NCBI GenBank assembly: GCA_034401795.1
Contig: CM067372.1
Location: 19,569,722 to 19,633,721 of the forward strand
Direction: 5' to 3'
DNA length: 64,000 nt
Source of the DNA: Chaetoderma sp. LZ-2023a
Taxonomy: Eukaryota > Mollusca > Caudofoveata > Chaetodermatida > Chaetodermatidae
Each line of letters begins with the position of its first letter. The stretch's first letter is position 1. Both the position numbers and the translations under genes were made by a program. Shown here in pieces: positions 51,374-62,434 of this stretch. The notes under the pieces were generated by a model that worked only from the letters and a program-made list of their open reading frames with translations, ran no database searches and was not told where the DNA came from.

Positions 51374-51574
51374 GTATGATATTACAGTTCTCACACACCA
51401 ATAAATGATATAAATTCTACATTAAAAGATATGGAATATTTTCTGGTTTAAATTGTATGTAGACTTTAACTAATTGGCTGAGTTGGTGGATATGACCTCT
51501 ACCAACCCTGCTAGTTAGTTAAATTCCATATATTGTACACAGAAAGTTTTAGTCGAATGTTTTGTAGATGCTTT
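51374..51574. other. NTAN1 intron before E4
   Basis: Nothing recognised apart from a short AT-rich part. It ends at the ATTC where E4 starts. Confidence 0.5.
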
Positions 51575-51844
51575 ATTCTACTTCGAATAATACTTACCAG
51601 ATGTACTATTATGATAATGTCTATTATCTAGTCTAGCTCAAAATAAACAATTAAAACTCCGCACTCTCCTGGTCCTGCCCATACTGTGTCCGGGAATTAC
51701 CATAGCCCCAGGTACCGAGTCAATTCCCAATCACAGTCGGATTCATCTATTTTGCTCTCCATGCTAGTCGTGGTTTTTAAAGTTCTCTAAATTTGCAATT
51801 TTTAACGGAGTTAGCGGTTTTCTGTTTAATTCATTGCTGGAAGG

Positions 51845-51871
51845 ATGGAAGAAAAAGGAAAATCATCACAG
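51845..51871 (+). CDS. E4 proposed first gag exon (9 codons)
   Basis: ATG-started MEEKGKSSQ, then donor CAG|GTTGTATCAATC identical to E1. The intron runs to the acceptor TTCGCAG at 52391. It is two codons shorter than in E1. Confidence 0.55.
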
Positions 51872-52391
51872 GTTGTATCAATCTAGAATTTATACAACCG
51901 TGCCATAATGACTGAAATTTCCTTAAATTGGCACATTATTTTAAAATGGTAGCCATTGTTGGAGTCGGGGTACCCGTTAACTTTTTAATCTTATCCGGGT
52001 ACTCGGTTAATTTCTCTTGCGACTTGGTTCCTTCCAAGATGGATGCGCCCTTAGCCAAGATGGCGGCGCCCATGATTAATGTTTCGCTTTGGCTTGGCGT
52101 GTCTATGCACTCTGTTTATGCCGATTTTTAGCTCTCGCTTCATTGTCGAGGGTGTTTGTAGCGATCGGCGTTTATTTCTTGGCTGTATTAACGTTAGTTA
52201 ACTTCCAAGTTGTGTTTATTAATTTTCACTCAAAAAAGTTTCAAATATTTCCTGCCTAAAGGCTTGATTATCATTAATTTAAGAGAAAGTTAATGTTTCT
52301 AAGTAATTCTACTTTACAATCAAGTCAATTGTGCGTATTGCTCATCATCGTATGTCGTGTGCAGCGTTTTAATTCTTCTCTGTGTTCGCAG

Positions 52392-54324
52392 AAGGCCAAG
52401 AACCAGGACACTTTGTGTCACAAATGCAACAGGTTCATGCAGCGCAAGTTCTCGGGTCATCACTGTGTGGCTTGCACGAAGTGCAAAGTGGGAAGTCCGT
52501 GTGATGTGTGCGCCAAGTGGTTGTCGGAATTGGTGGCAGAGTTCGATCGTGATCGTCATACGCGCTTGGAGAGAATCGCGAGGGACAAGGCGGCCAAGCT
52601 GGATCAGGCTTCAGTGAGAGGACTGGAAGATCGTTTGAACGAGTGAATGGATTCAGCATTGGGCGTATGGGCGGGCCAGTTCAAGGCAATGTTTGAGTCC
52701 TTGCAATCCACGATCCTGACGATACAGGCTGGTGCAGGGCAACCTTTCGGTGGCCCGACTAGTTCTGCGGAGGGACAACCACCTGTCCCTTCTCCGACCT
52801 TGGCTCAAGAGCCGATGGCGGAGGAAGATCTTCTCCTAATGGAAGATTCCGGCATGCCGGATATTTCATTGACGGCTAGACCAGGTACATCCCAGGGAAC
52901 TCCCTCGGGATTTGTACGGGTTTGCCAAGCGGGTGGTGATGTCGACGTTCCGTTGGGCACTTTCCACCCAGATTTCACTCAACCCGCGTTGTCATTGGAG
53001 TCGTGTTTTGCGGTTCCTAGCGGCATCCCAGCGGCGTTCGGTGCAGCTCCTCTCAGAGTGCCGGCATCTACCGTGGTGAAAGCGGGTGTAGTCCCGCCTC
53101 CCGTGCTGGAGCCAATGGACTGTGGTGAATCCGTGTCCGGCGATTCGTTGGACACTGGTGCCGCTAGTAGTCGGGCTATGGACGCGCTTCATGTTGGAAG
53201 AAGTGCGGGCCATAGCTCTCAGCATGGATCGGCAGTGACCTACTCATCCAAGGGTCCGCTTTCTGCACCGAAGCTGAATGGGTGCAGGTCCTTGGCTGGA
53301 TGTCCGACCATCTCGGGTTGGCATCGGATCAAGGATCTCAGCGCGATCCGGCGATGGAACGGATGTCGCAGCGAGCGGCTAGCGCTCTGTCAAGTGGCTC
53401 TTCAGCCATGCCGACCCTCCCTTTGGACACACAGACTTCCGACATGTTGGAGGTTGCGGCATATCATCTGGTTCAGCCAGAGTATGCGTTGCCCAAAGCC
53501 CCGAAGGGGATAAGGAGTAGGGTCCATTTTCCGGAGCTGGCCTATCATCAGTATGCCCGGGTTCCATGGCTTTCCATCGGGGAGCGAGAGGCGCTGAATA
53601 GGCCATTGGCTGGCAAATCGAAGGGGCGTTCTCATCCCTTAGTTTCCCAAGCCAATAAAGATCCGTTTAATGAGCTAATGCTCATTGAAGATGCAGCGAG
53701 GGCAGCCATGGCTGCACTCTCGCACGGATGTACCGTCCTGCAGGGTATGCTGGCCTGCATGGCTGAAGGTGGACAAGTGCCAGAGGCTGCTCCCGGAGTT
53801 GTTCGGGACACCATGCGCTTGTCCCAGGATTGCCTGGCCAGGGTGATCACCAGATCATTGGTGGAGCGAAGGAGAATGGTTCTCGATTGTGTAGAACCAG
53901 GACCTGAGATGGGGCTGTGTTATCTTCTGTGCCTTTCATTTGTCCAGGCTTGTTCGGCGGCTCGGCACGGCAAGCCTTATCCAAGGTCGCATCAATGGTC
54001 CCTGAGCAAGAAGTAGTCGGCAAGTCGTCGAAGTCGACTAAGAGGACACAGCCGCAGCAGTCCTACAAACAGCATCGGCATGAGCAGCAGAGGCAGCGCC
54101 AGAGATCGCCCTTCCGTCCTTCTGGCCGTGATGTCCATCGGTCATCCGGATCGCAGGGACCTGGCCATTTGTCCTCATACAAGTCCTCTAATAAGAGGCC
54201 GTATGAGGAGGACAGGAAGGGTGGCGGTTCGGGTCGTGGCGGTTATCATAAGGATAGCCGTGGCGGCGGTTCCGGGCCATCATATTCCAAGAAGCCGCGG
54301 GGCGGCCGTCGAGGCCTGTCCTGA
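52392..54324 (+). pseudogene. E4 gag-like remnant
   Basis: Starts KAKNQDTLCHKCNRFMQRKF with the complete zinc cluster at family spacing. An Arg codon has become TGA (52644-52646). Later frame shifts lie near 53270-53290 and about 53915. Homology continues through PTLPLDTQTSDMLEVAAYHL to the Arg/Gly-rich tail GGGSGRGGYHK, ending near the expected stop. Confidence 0.85.
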
Positions 54325-56493
54325 TGGGTTTCCGGTGGAATCAGTTCCGGTGATGTCAGGAACGAAGGGAGTCGAGAATCGTCACCCAAGCGATTTAGCG
54401 TCTTATCGTGCAATATCGACCGCCAGCTGTGTGCAGATTCTTACCATCGGAGGCAGACTTCAACTGTTCTCAAGCCAATGGGAACAGGTCGTGCAAGATT
54501 GTTTAGTCTGTCAGTGGTTAAGAAACGGCTACGAACCAGACTGGCTCATCCATCAATCGTTAGTTCCGTTAACATCGACTCCAGTGGGGACTCCCGTTCC
54601 AAGGGAATCTGATCGTCTAGATGCCATTTGCTCAGAAATCGAAGCTCTTCAGCGGAAGAACGCGATTCATCTAGTCCGTAATCAGTCCTCCCTAGGCTTC
54701 TATTCGATGATGTTCCTCGTTCCGAAACGTACCGGAGGTTGGAGACCAATTCTCAATCTCCAACCGTTGAACTAATTTATTCTTTCTCCAAAATTTCAGA
54801 TGGAGACTGTAGCAGCGGTGATGACAGGGCTGAGAAAAGGCATGTGGGCAGTGTCGATAGATCTGAAGGATGCATATTTTCATATTCCAATGTCAATTCC
54901 TTTTCAGAAATACCTTCGCTTTGCATTCCAAGACAATGTTTGGGAATTCAATGCGCTTCCATTCGGCCTGACCACAGCACTGAGGGTTTTCACCAAAGTG
55001 GTTCTCGCCATGACTTCTTATCTTCGCCAGAGAAACATAGCTGTTCATACTTATATAGACGACTGTCTGCTGAAGGCGGGGCATCCAGTCACTCTGCGCA
55101 ACAATCTTCAGGTAGTCCTAGCCTTACTAAAGGATCTAGGATGGATTGTGAATCTAGAGAAATCAGAATTGACTCCATCCCAGGAGTTTGTTTATCTGGG
55201 AATATTTTTCAACCTCAGGGATGGCGTAGCTTTTCTGGCGGAGAGCAGAGTCAAGAGTTTGATTGCAGTACTGGAGTCAGTTTCTCTAGGAGCCTTTCTG
55301 ATGGCGCGCCAATTTCTCAGGATACTGGGTTTACTAATGTCTCTGGAGAAAGTGGTTCCTTATGCGGCACTCAGGTGCAGGCTGATTCAGATGTGTCTAA
55401 TGTCATTCTGGTCTCAGAGAACGGATCCGTTATCTCTGAAGATTCCAGTAAAAGAACCATTGATATTCCACCTTCAGTGGTGGTTATCGGAACAGAATCT
55501 CCTGTGAGGTGTTCCTCTACAACGTCCTCAACCACAGATGCCCATCTTCACAGATGCATCGACAATGGGTTGGAGAGCGGTATTGGACGATCAGTGAGTG
55601 TCAGGGGAATGGGATCGGACCAATGCGCAGAAACATATCAATGTTCTCGAATTATTAGCAGTGACATTAACACTTCGAAAATTCGAGAGCTTAATACGAG
55701 ACAAGATTGTCCTAGTAAGGACAGACAACTCAACAGTGGTGTCTTATTTAAACCGCCAAGGCGGGACGAGATCACCAGAGTTGTGTATGATGATTTGGAA
55801 CCTTCTGCTGTGGTGCCAAGAGAGGAATGTTATTCTTCGGGCAGCACACATTCCAGGAAGACTGAACATCTTAGCGGATGCTCTCAGTCGAAGGACGGTT
55901 TGTCGTCCAACGGAATGGCAGTCATCCAATCGGTAGCGGAGGTTCTATTCAAACAGTGGGGCAAGCCAAATGTGGACCTGTTTGCGATGAAACAGAACGC
56001 AAAGATGGTCACATACGTGACACCGATCCCGGACCCGCTAGCTCTAGCAGTAGACGCACTGGCGATAAGTTGGAAGGGAATGTACGCATATGCGTATCCT
56101 CCAACGATTCTCATCCCAAAAGTTCTGGCAAAGATAAGAGAGGGTATGTGCCAAGTACTACTGATCGCCCCTTATTGGCCAGGCCGATCATGGTTTACGG
56201 ATCTGCTGGACCTTCTGGTCTGCAATCCAATCCCTCTTCCAGACAGTATGGATCTAATCTCTCAGAACATGGGTCTGTACTTCCACGACAGACCAGAAAT
56301 GTTCAAATTGACTGCATGGATGTTATCAAGCAGCGTACAATTAAGGCTGGCTTTTCTGAGCAAGCAGGGAAGTTTGTTGCTTCAGCCAGAAGAGGGTCAA
56401 CCACTAAAACATTTAATTATAGAATCAGCAAATTTGCAGAGTGGTGTAAGGGAAGAGATATCGATCCCTTTTCTGCATTTGTTCAACACGTAG
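54325..56493 (+). pseudogene. E4 RT/RNase H remnant
   Basis: RT and RNase H motifs are spread over frames: GFYSMMFLVPKRTGGWRPI, SIDLKDAYFHIP, YIDDC (catalytic YIDD kept), RTDNSTVVSYLN, HIPGRLNILADALSR, then the tail LIAPYWPGRSWFTDLLDLL. Breaks are near 54772, 55507, 55595 and 55925. The overlapping recombinase-phase frame is open over 54739-56493 only by mixing pieces. Confidence 0.85.
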
Positions 56494-57337
56494 CAGATTT
56501 CATCTGTCATTTATACGAAGTTGACAAACTTGTACCTTCAACCCTAGCAGCATATAAGTCTGCATTAGCTTCAGTCATTCCCAGTCTGGCCATTGAAGAG
56601 TGCAAAATGACACTTTAAATGAAGTTATTAAAGGAATGAGCAATTTGCGACCTAGACAGCCAATTCCTATCCCAGCATGGAATCTATCTCTTGTTCTACA
56701 GGTTTTAGGGCATGCTCCCTTTGAACCGATTAGATCTATAGATATTAAACTGTTAACTATTAAATCAGTTTTCTTGGTTGCAGCAGCGTCGGCGAGAAGG
56801 AGAAGCGAATTCATGCGCTTTCTGCTGAACAAGACCATTTTGTCGTCACAGGTGAAGGTTTAAGACTACTTCCACGTCTTTGTTTCCTGGCAAAGAATCA
56901 GTCACTTAAATATCCAGGACAGCCGATCAATTTGCCAAGTTTAACTAGACATGACCCAAACTCTTCTGCTTGGTGTCCTGTCAGATGGCTGAAAATGTAT
57001 AAAAAACGTACTGAGGAGTGGAGAGATGACCCGAAATCTCTGGTTATGTCTCAAAGCTCCTCATTTGCGCGCCTCGGAAGATACTATTTCTCGTTGGATA
57101 GTCGATGCTATTCAGATGTCGCACAAAATCGCTACAGGAAAGCAGATTGATCGTGCGAATGCCCATCAGGTCCGAGCACTAGCAGCAGCATCGGCCCTTT
57201 ATAAGGGTCTCTCATTAGAGGAGGTGATGTCTGTAGCACAATGGCATGCCGAGTCGTCATTTACTGATTTCTACCTTCGCGACATCTCCAGCGCACTTAG
57301 TCCGGTAGCCGTTGCCAATTTATCGAATCTGAACTAA
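56300..57337 (+). pseudogene. E4 tyrosine recombinase remnant
   Basis: Segments FSEQAGKFVASARRGSTTKT, NLRPRQPIPIPAWNLSL, SARRRSE, AHQVRA (His-x-x-Arg kept) and QWHAESSFTDFYLRD (Tyr kept) are present but lie in three frames, with breaks near 56610, 56815 and 57030. Ends NLSNLN at 57337. Confidence 0.86.
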
Positions 57338-57418
57338 ATAAATGTGATTATTTTAAAATTAAATCCTGTCACAACTAGGCTCAAATCCGCAAAAATCGAT
57401 GTTTACGAACGTGCACAG

Positions 57419-57600
57419 ATTTCACTTCAAGAGTATACTTACCTCCCTAATACTCTTTGATATTGCTAAATATCGGCTTTCACTCATTAAACACTCAGAA
57501 TAAAAACAGTTAGGTGCCCCTACTGGGCAGGGAGTTGGAGTGCAGTCTGGCGGATGCCAGCCCCACCACTGCGCATGCGCAGACTAGTACTTCCTCTTTG
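57419..57600 (+). repeat. E5 5' terminal repeat
   Basis: Begins ATTTCACTTCAAGAGTATAC, then ACTTACCTCCCTAATACTC and the CCCCTACTGGGCAGGGAG block, inverted partner of about 62245-62400. Confidence 0.88.
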
Positions 57601-57704
57601 CTAATTTATTGGCAGAGAGTGAACACATGTTTTTGTGCTTTACACTTTTCACTTTTTTCAAAGTCATTTAAGCGGTTATATTAGAAGTTAATCACCTGTT
57701 TATC

Positions 57705-57755
57705 ATGTCTGAGAGAGTGGCTTCGCCGGAGGACGGCTCAGGACCCATACATCAG
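57705..57755 (+). CDS. E5 proposed first gag exon (17 codons), orphaned
   Basis: Reads MSERVASPEDGSGPIHQ followed by donor CAG|GTGACT. Its normal partner exon is deleted here. Compared with E2, MSER and the length are kept. Confidence 0.58.
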
Positions 57756-58507
57756 GTGACTTCTATTATATTTTAGCGAGTTTTTCCCGGTGTAATGTGT
57801 TTCCGGGACTCGCGTTTACCGTGATAAGCGCCTGTTTTAGTTGTTTTATTTCAACATGGTGCTATATAATACTAATCTCTCTGTGTTTATGTCCACAGGT
57901 ATCTGTCAGGATATGTAATGGACACCACAGCATCAGAGGGTTTGTTTCTCTCCACCAAGGTTCCATTTCCTACTAATACTGTTAGGTTATCTGACCAAAA
58001 ATTCTATGTCCAGTGAGTCGGAGGCCTAGTATAAAGGTCTTCTCACTTTGCCCTCTTGATCCAATTCCTTCCCCTAAGTTGGAGAGAGTTAAGAGGCGTA
58101 GTCTTGGTGGAGTGCTCCAGTTCATCACGTTGGATGGTTTGTCTATACAAAGTGTCAGGTATATAATTAATGATATGAGGTGATGTTAATTATTTAGGAA
58201 AATTAACTGTAATTGCCATTGTTATCATTGTGTATCTGATGGTTGTGTAGTCTGAATATCCATTCTGTAGATGTTCTGGTTATGAATACAATTCGTCCTT
58301 ACACCTGGATGTTTGTTTCGGATCGATTTAATTTCTGTCATGGGATTAATGACGTCATAATCAGCCTTGCTCTTTATTAACATTAAAGTTTTGTCCAACG
58401 CTGGTTTCAGATGATTGGTGATCCTTATGATCATTTTCCCTCTCTTTTAGTTTGGTTTTGAGTTTCTAACCTTAACAAAATTACTCATTGACACTCCTGG
58501 CACCGAG
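57756..58507 (+). other. E5 leader / former gag intron and deletion scar
   Basis: Similar to the E2 gag intron in reverse, up to the phrase TTGGTTTTGAGTTTCTAACC near 58450 and ACTCATTG, where the sequence jumps to what is the end of gag in E2 (GGTGCGCGCGG...). No gene. Confidence 0.5.
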
Positions 58508-60690
58508 GTGCGCGCGGTGCTGGGCGTGGCGCGCGAGGATCTGGTCGTGGTAATTGTGCCTGATGGGCCGGTTACCGCGGTGAGAACCACTCCGGTGTTT
58601 CTGGCGAAGGAGACAGTGCCACTCTTGCACTCCTTATGTCCACCTCTCTCCCTAGGTGGACCGGTGGGAGGCCGGTTGGCCGACCACATGCAAGAGTGGG
58701 AGCGGTTGACTCAGGACCGTTTAGTCTTGCGATGGCTTTCAGTCGGGTATCATCCCGATTGGATGTCAGGCCCGCCATCGCGGCTGTTTCTGGTGCCAAT
58801 CTGGACTCCAAATCCGAGAGATCCAGAGCAAAGGTTGTGTATCGAGGAGGAGATAAACTCCCTCATACAAAAAGGAGCAATTCAGCCGGCACAAAAGTGT
58901 CCGGGCTTCTATTCAACCGTGTTCTTAGTAAGAAAAAACACCGGAGGGTGGAGACCTATTCTCAACCTCAAGCCGTTGAACAAGTTCATAGAGACGCCCA
59001 GTTTCAAGATGGAGACTGTGCGCTCGGGGTTGGAGAAGGGAATGTGGACAGCTTCAATAGATTTGAAGGATGCTTATTTCCACATCCCCATAGCGAGGAG
59101 TTTCCGTCGCTTCCTGAGATTTGCATTCCAGGGCAGACAGTGGGAATTCAGGGTGTTACCCTTCGGAATTTCCACGGCTCCTCGGGTTTTCACCCGTGTG
59201 GTTCTTGCGATCACCGCATACCTCCGCAGGAGAAGCAAAGCAGTCCACGCGTACATGGACGACTGGCTGTTAAAAGCCCACACCCAGGAAAGTTTATCGG
59301 CCAATCTGGAGATTGTTTTGAAGACTCTCACAGACTTGGGCAGGATAATCAATTTCCAAAAATCAGAGCTGACTCCATCCCAGAAGTTTGTTTACCTGGG
59401 CATGTTCTTCGATCTAGAGACAGGATATGTTTATCCTACTCAGGAGAGGGTTCAGAGACTCATCTCAGTAATACAGTCAGTGTGCGACAGTCGTCATGTC
59501 CTGGCACGGGTTTAGTTGAGGATGCTGGGGTTGATGGTTTCTTTGGAACCAGTCATTCCTCAGGCCGCCTTACGCAGGCGGCTGATCCAGTTATTTCTCA
59601 TGACACAATGGACCCAGAGTACAGGTTCGCTGGACTCGAACGTGTCAGTGTTGGCACCTCTAATTCACCACCTGCAATGGTGGTTGAAGACAGAGAATCT
59701 CTTGGTGGGGTTTATGCTAACCCATCCCCACCCTCAGGTGACTGTGTATACAGATGCCTCGATGGAGGGGTGGGAACTTGCCTGGAAGAATCCACGATAT
59801 CAAGGCTTTGGAATCTGGAACAGTCAAAGGAACATATCAATCTACTGGAGTTAAGAGCAGTAGTCCTGGGCCTGGAACATTTCTTACAGAAAGTTCAGGG
59901 CAAGATTGTTCTTATTCGTTCAGACAACTCAACAGTTGTGACTTACATAAACCGCCAGGGTGGAACGAAGTCGCCCAGTCTCTGTATGATGACATGGAGA
60001 CTGCTTTGTCGGTGCCTGGATCACAGGATTACCTTGAAAGCAGTTCATATTCCGGGAAGGTTAAATCTGCTAGCAGACTCATTGAGCCGAAGGATGAGAG
60101 TTTTACCGACGGAATGGCAACTAAATCAATGTGTGGCGGATCGTCTGTTCGACCATTGGGGGAAACCCAACATCGATTTGTTCGCAACGAAGAAGAATGC
60201 GAAGATGACGACGTACGTCTCTCCGATTCCAGATCCAAGCGCTTTCGCAACAGATGCGTTAGCTATCAGCTGGGGGGGGGAATGTATGCATACGCATTCC
60301 CTCCAGCAATCCTGATTCCAAAAATTCTTCAGAAAATCAGACAGGAGGAGTGCCAAGTGCTTCTGATCGCCCCGGATTGGCCAAGCCGATCATGGTATAC
60401 GGATCTGCTGGACCTTCTGGTCTGCAATCCGGTTCCTTTGCCTCTGATGGACGACATTATCTTCCAGGGCAAGGCCCTTCACAACAATCCGTCAAATGTT
60501 CCCATTGACTGCGTGGATGTTGTCAAGGAATCTAGAATTAAGGAGGGCTTTTCTGAGCAAGCAGCCATGTTTATGGCCAAAGCCAGGAGGGGGTCAACCT
60601 CCAGAGCATATAATTATAAAATCAACAGATTTGCAGAGTGGTGCTCAAAAAGATGTATTGATCCAATGGATTCATCTATTCAGGTAGTAG
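58508..60690 (+). pseudogene. E5 RT/RNase H remnant
   Basis: The RT frame is open from 58508 to an amber codon at 59513-59515 that replaces Tyr in the intact RVYLRMLG. It has GFYSTVFLVRKNTGGWRPI, SIDLKDAYFHIP, LPFGISTAPRVFTR and YMDDW (YMDD here, YIDD in E1). RNase H follows in other frames (VYTDAS, IRSDNSTVVTYIN, HIPGRLNLLADSLSR) with a break near 59795 and another near 60280 (a G8-9 run). The tail SWYTDLLDLLVCNPVPLPL is present. Confidence 0.87.
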
Positions 60691-61494
60691 CTGATTTCCT
60701 CTGTCACCTGTATGATGCCTATAGCCTCAAGCCTAACTCTATTGCTGGTTATAAATCCGCTTTAATGACTGTTATCCCTTGCTTGGCTAATAGGGGGAGT
60801 GATGAAGTAAGTACATTAAATGTGTTAATTAAAGGCATGGGCAATCTAAGACCAAGGAATCCCCCAGTGATTCCATCTTGGAGTTTATCTCTAGTGCTTC
60901 AGGTACTAGGGGATAAGCCTTTTGAACCACTTAGTTCCATTTCTATGAAACTGTTAACTCTTAAAACTGTATTTTTAATTGCTGCAGCCTCGGCTAGGCG
61001 TAGGAGTGAAATTCATGCCTTATCAGCCGAGGAAGACCGTTTTGTGGTTACAGGGGAAGGCCTTAAGCTGCTACCTAGGATTCATTTCTTGGCTAAGAAT
61101 CAGTCTGAAATATCCAGGTCAACCTATTTTTTTGCCAGCTTTAACTAGATATGATCCTAATTCTAAAGCATGGTGTCCCGTCCGGGTGCTGCTCCGGTAC
61201 AAACAACGTACATCGGAGTGGCGGACGGACCAGTCAGCGTTATGGTTGTCATATATTGAACCCCATGGCAGGGTGTCTAAGGACACCATTTCCAGGTGGA
61301 TTGTAGAATGTATTCAGTTTTGTCATAAATCAGCCACCGGGAAGCAGGTTGACATGGCCAAGGCTCACAGTATTTAATGGGGTCCCTGTGGATGACATTA
61401 TGTCGGTTGCTCAGTGGCACTGTGAGTCAAGTTTTACAGACCATTATCTCCGTGACTCCTCTAATCCTCTCGCCTTGTCGATTTTGAAAAAATA
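60495..61494 (+). pseudogene. E5 tyrosine recombinase remnant lacking His-x-x-Arg
   Basis: Segments FSEQAAMFMAKARRGSTSRA, NLRPRNPPVIPSWSL, SARRRSEIHALS and QWHCESSFTDHYLRD are found. A one-base break lies near 61107. A deletion of about 30 bp after AHS (61370) removes the conserved Arg and following residues, so the enzyme would be dead even without the shift. Confidence 0.87.
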
Positions 61495-62053
61495 ACTAGG
61501 TGTACATTTTTTGAAGAGGTTTCCTCATTGCTTATATATTTCACAATTAATTAATGGAAACAACCACTTTTTGGGACTGCATCAGCCTTCACCACTGGGA
61601 AGATGATGTCAGCAGCCAAGTTCAACAAGGTCAGTCTTGTTCATGTGTCGTCCATTGTTGATTGTATTGTCACATTACCCGTTGTTATTAAAATGGTGAT
61701 GGTTTGTGTGTTTATGTGGTTCATTATTGAGAGTATACGAAAATTGAGCTTTTTCATCATGTCCTATAGTACATGGCACTTGTACGTAGAGAGCGTATGG
61801 GACATTGAGGTCTTCAAGTCTTCCTCCCAGGAAGGGGGTGCGGGGGGGGGGGGGGGGGGGGGGGGGGGGGTAGAGCGCATATGACATTCGGTCATCTCTC
61901 ATACATGTGTTATCCGATGGTTTGTCAAATCCTGAGTGTTTTTACACAGTTTCAGAAGTTTAAGTGCCTTAAACGCGGAAAAGCGTATAGGGAAGAGCTG
62001 GTCTTTTGACCTCGCCTCCCTCCCGCCGAATTCCCTGTCGAATTCTGGCAATA
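61495..62053 (+). other. E5 3' noncoding region with G29 tract
   Basis: Homologous to E2 2000-2520 inverted. G29 at 61842-61870, about 185 bp before the ICR, followed by AGAGCGCATATGACATTCGG as in E2. No gene. Confidence 0.65.
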
Positions 62054-62152
62054 TCAAAGAGTATTAGGGAGGTAAGTATACTCTTGAAGTGAAATAAACG
62101 AAATCTAGGATTTCTTTTTTCACGAGAGAGTTGATACTTACCTCCCTAATAC
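62054..62152 (+). repeat. E5 internal complementary region (ICR)
   Basis: Inverse of the 5' terminus (GGTAAGTATACTCTTGAAGT then GAAAT) joined to the inverse of the 3' terminus (AAACGAAATCTAGGATTTCT ... GATACTTACC). Confidence 0.9.
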
Positions 62153-62434
62153 GGACCTGGCCTGTCCACCCCACAGAGGCTCGGTCTTCAGGCTCTTAAT
62201 AGTTGCATGTGTGTCAGCCAATAAATTAGTCAGAGGAAGTACTAGTCTGCGCATGCGCGGTGGTGGGGCTGGCATCCGCCAGACTGCACTCTGACTCCCT
62301 GCCCAGTAGGGGCACCTAACTGTTTTTATTCTGAGTGTTTATTGAGTGAAAGCCGATATTTAGCAATATCAAAGAGTATTAGCGAGGTAAGTATCAACTC
62401 TCTCGTGAAAAAAGAAATCCTAGATTTCATTTAT
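62153..62434 (+). repeat. E5 3' terminal repeat
   Basis: Contains GCGCATGCGCGGTGGTGGGG, the GCCCAGTAGGGGCACCTAAC block, and ends CTCTCTCGTGAAAAAAGAAA then TCCTAGATTTCATTTAT. One base (A for G) differs from the ICR version near 62429; another is in AGCGAGG (ICR AGGGAGG). Confidence 0.88.

Larger units (their letters stand above)
51575..57418 (+). mobile_element. DIRS-like element E4 (family 1), degenerate, 3' end missing
   Basis: The 5' terminus (ATTCTACTTCGAATAATACT then TACCAGATGTAC) matches the inverse of E1's 5' end and is followed by the same terminal repeat to about 51745. Gag, RT/RNase H and recombinase follow in order but all are broken. After the recombinase stop at 57337 only 81 bp remain before E5; no ICR, oligo-G tract or 3' terminal repeat is seen, so the 3' end was lost or replaced. 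Sense to NTAN1. Confidence 0.9.
57419..62434 (+). mobile_element. DIRS-like element E5 (family 2), internally deleted
   Basis: Complete termini with damaged inside. 5' terminal repeat 57419-57600, mini-exon 57705-57755, RT/RNase H from 58508, recombinase to 61494, G29 tract, ICR at 62054-62152 and 3' terminal repeat 62153-62434. About 2 kb, almost the whole main gag exon with its acceptor, is missing near 58490. The terminus and ICR match each other (GAAGTGAAAT|AAACG), so the ends are still coherent. Sense to NTAN1. Confidence 0.92.
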
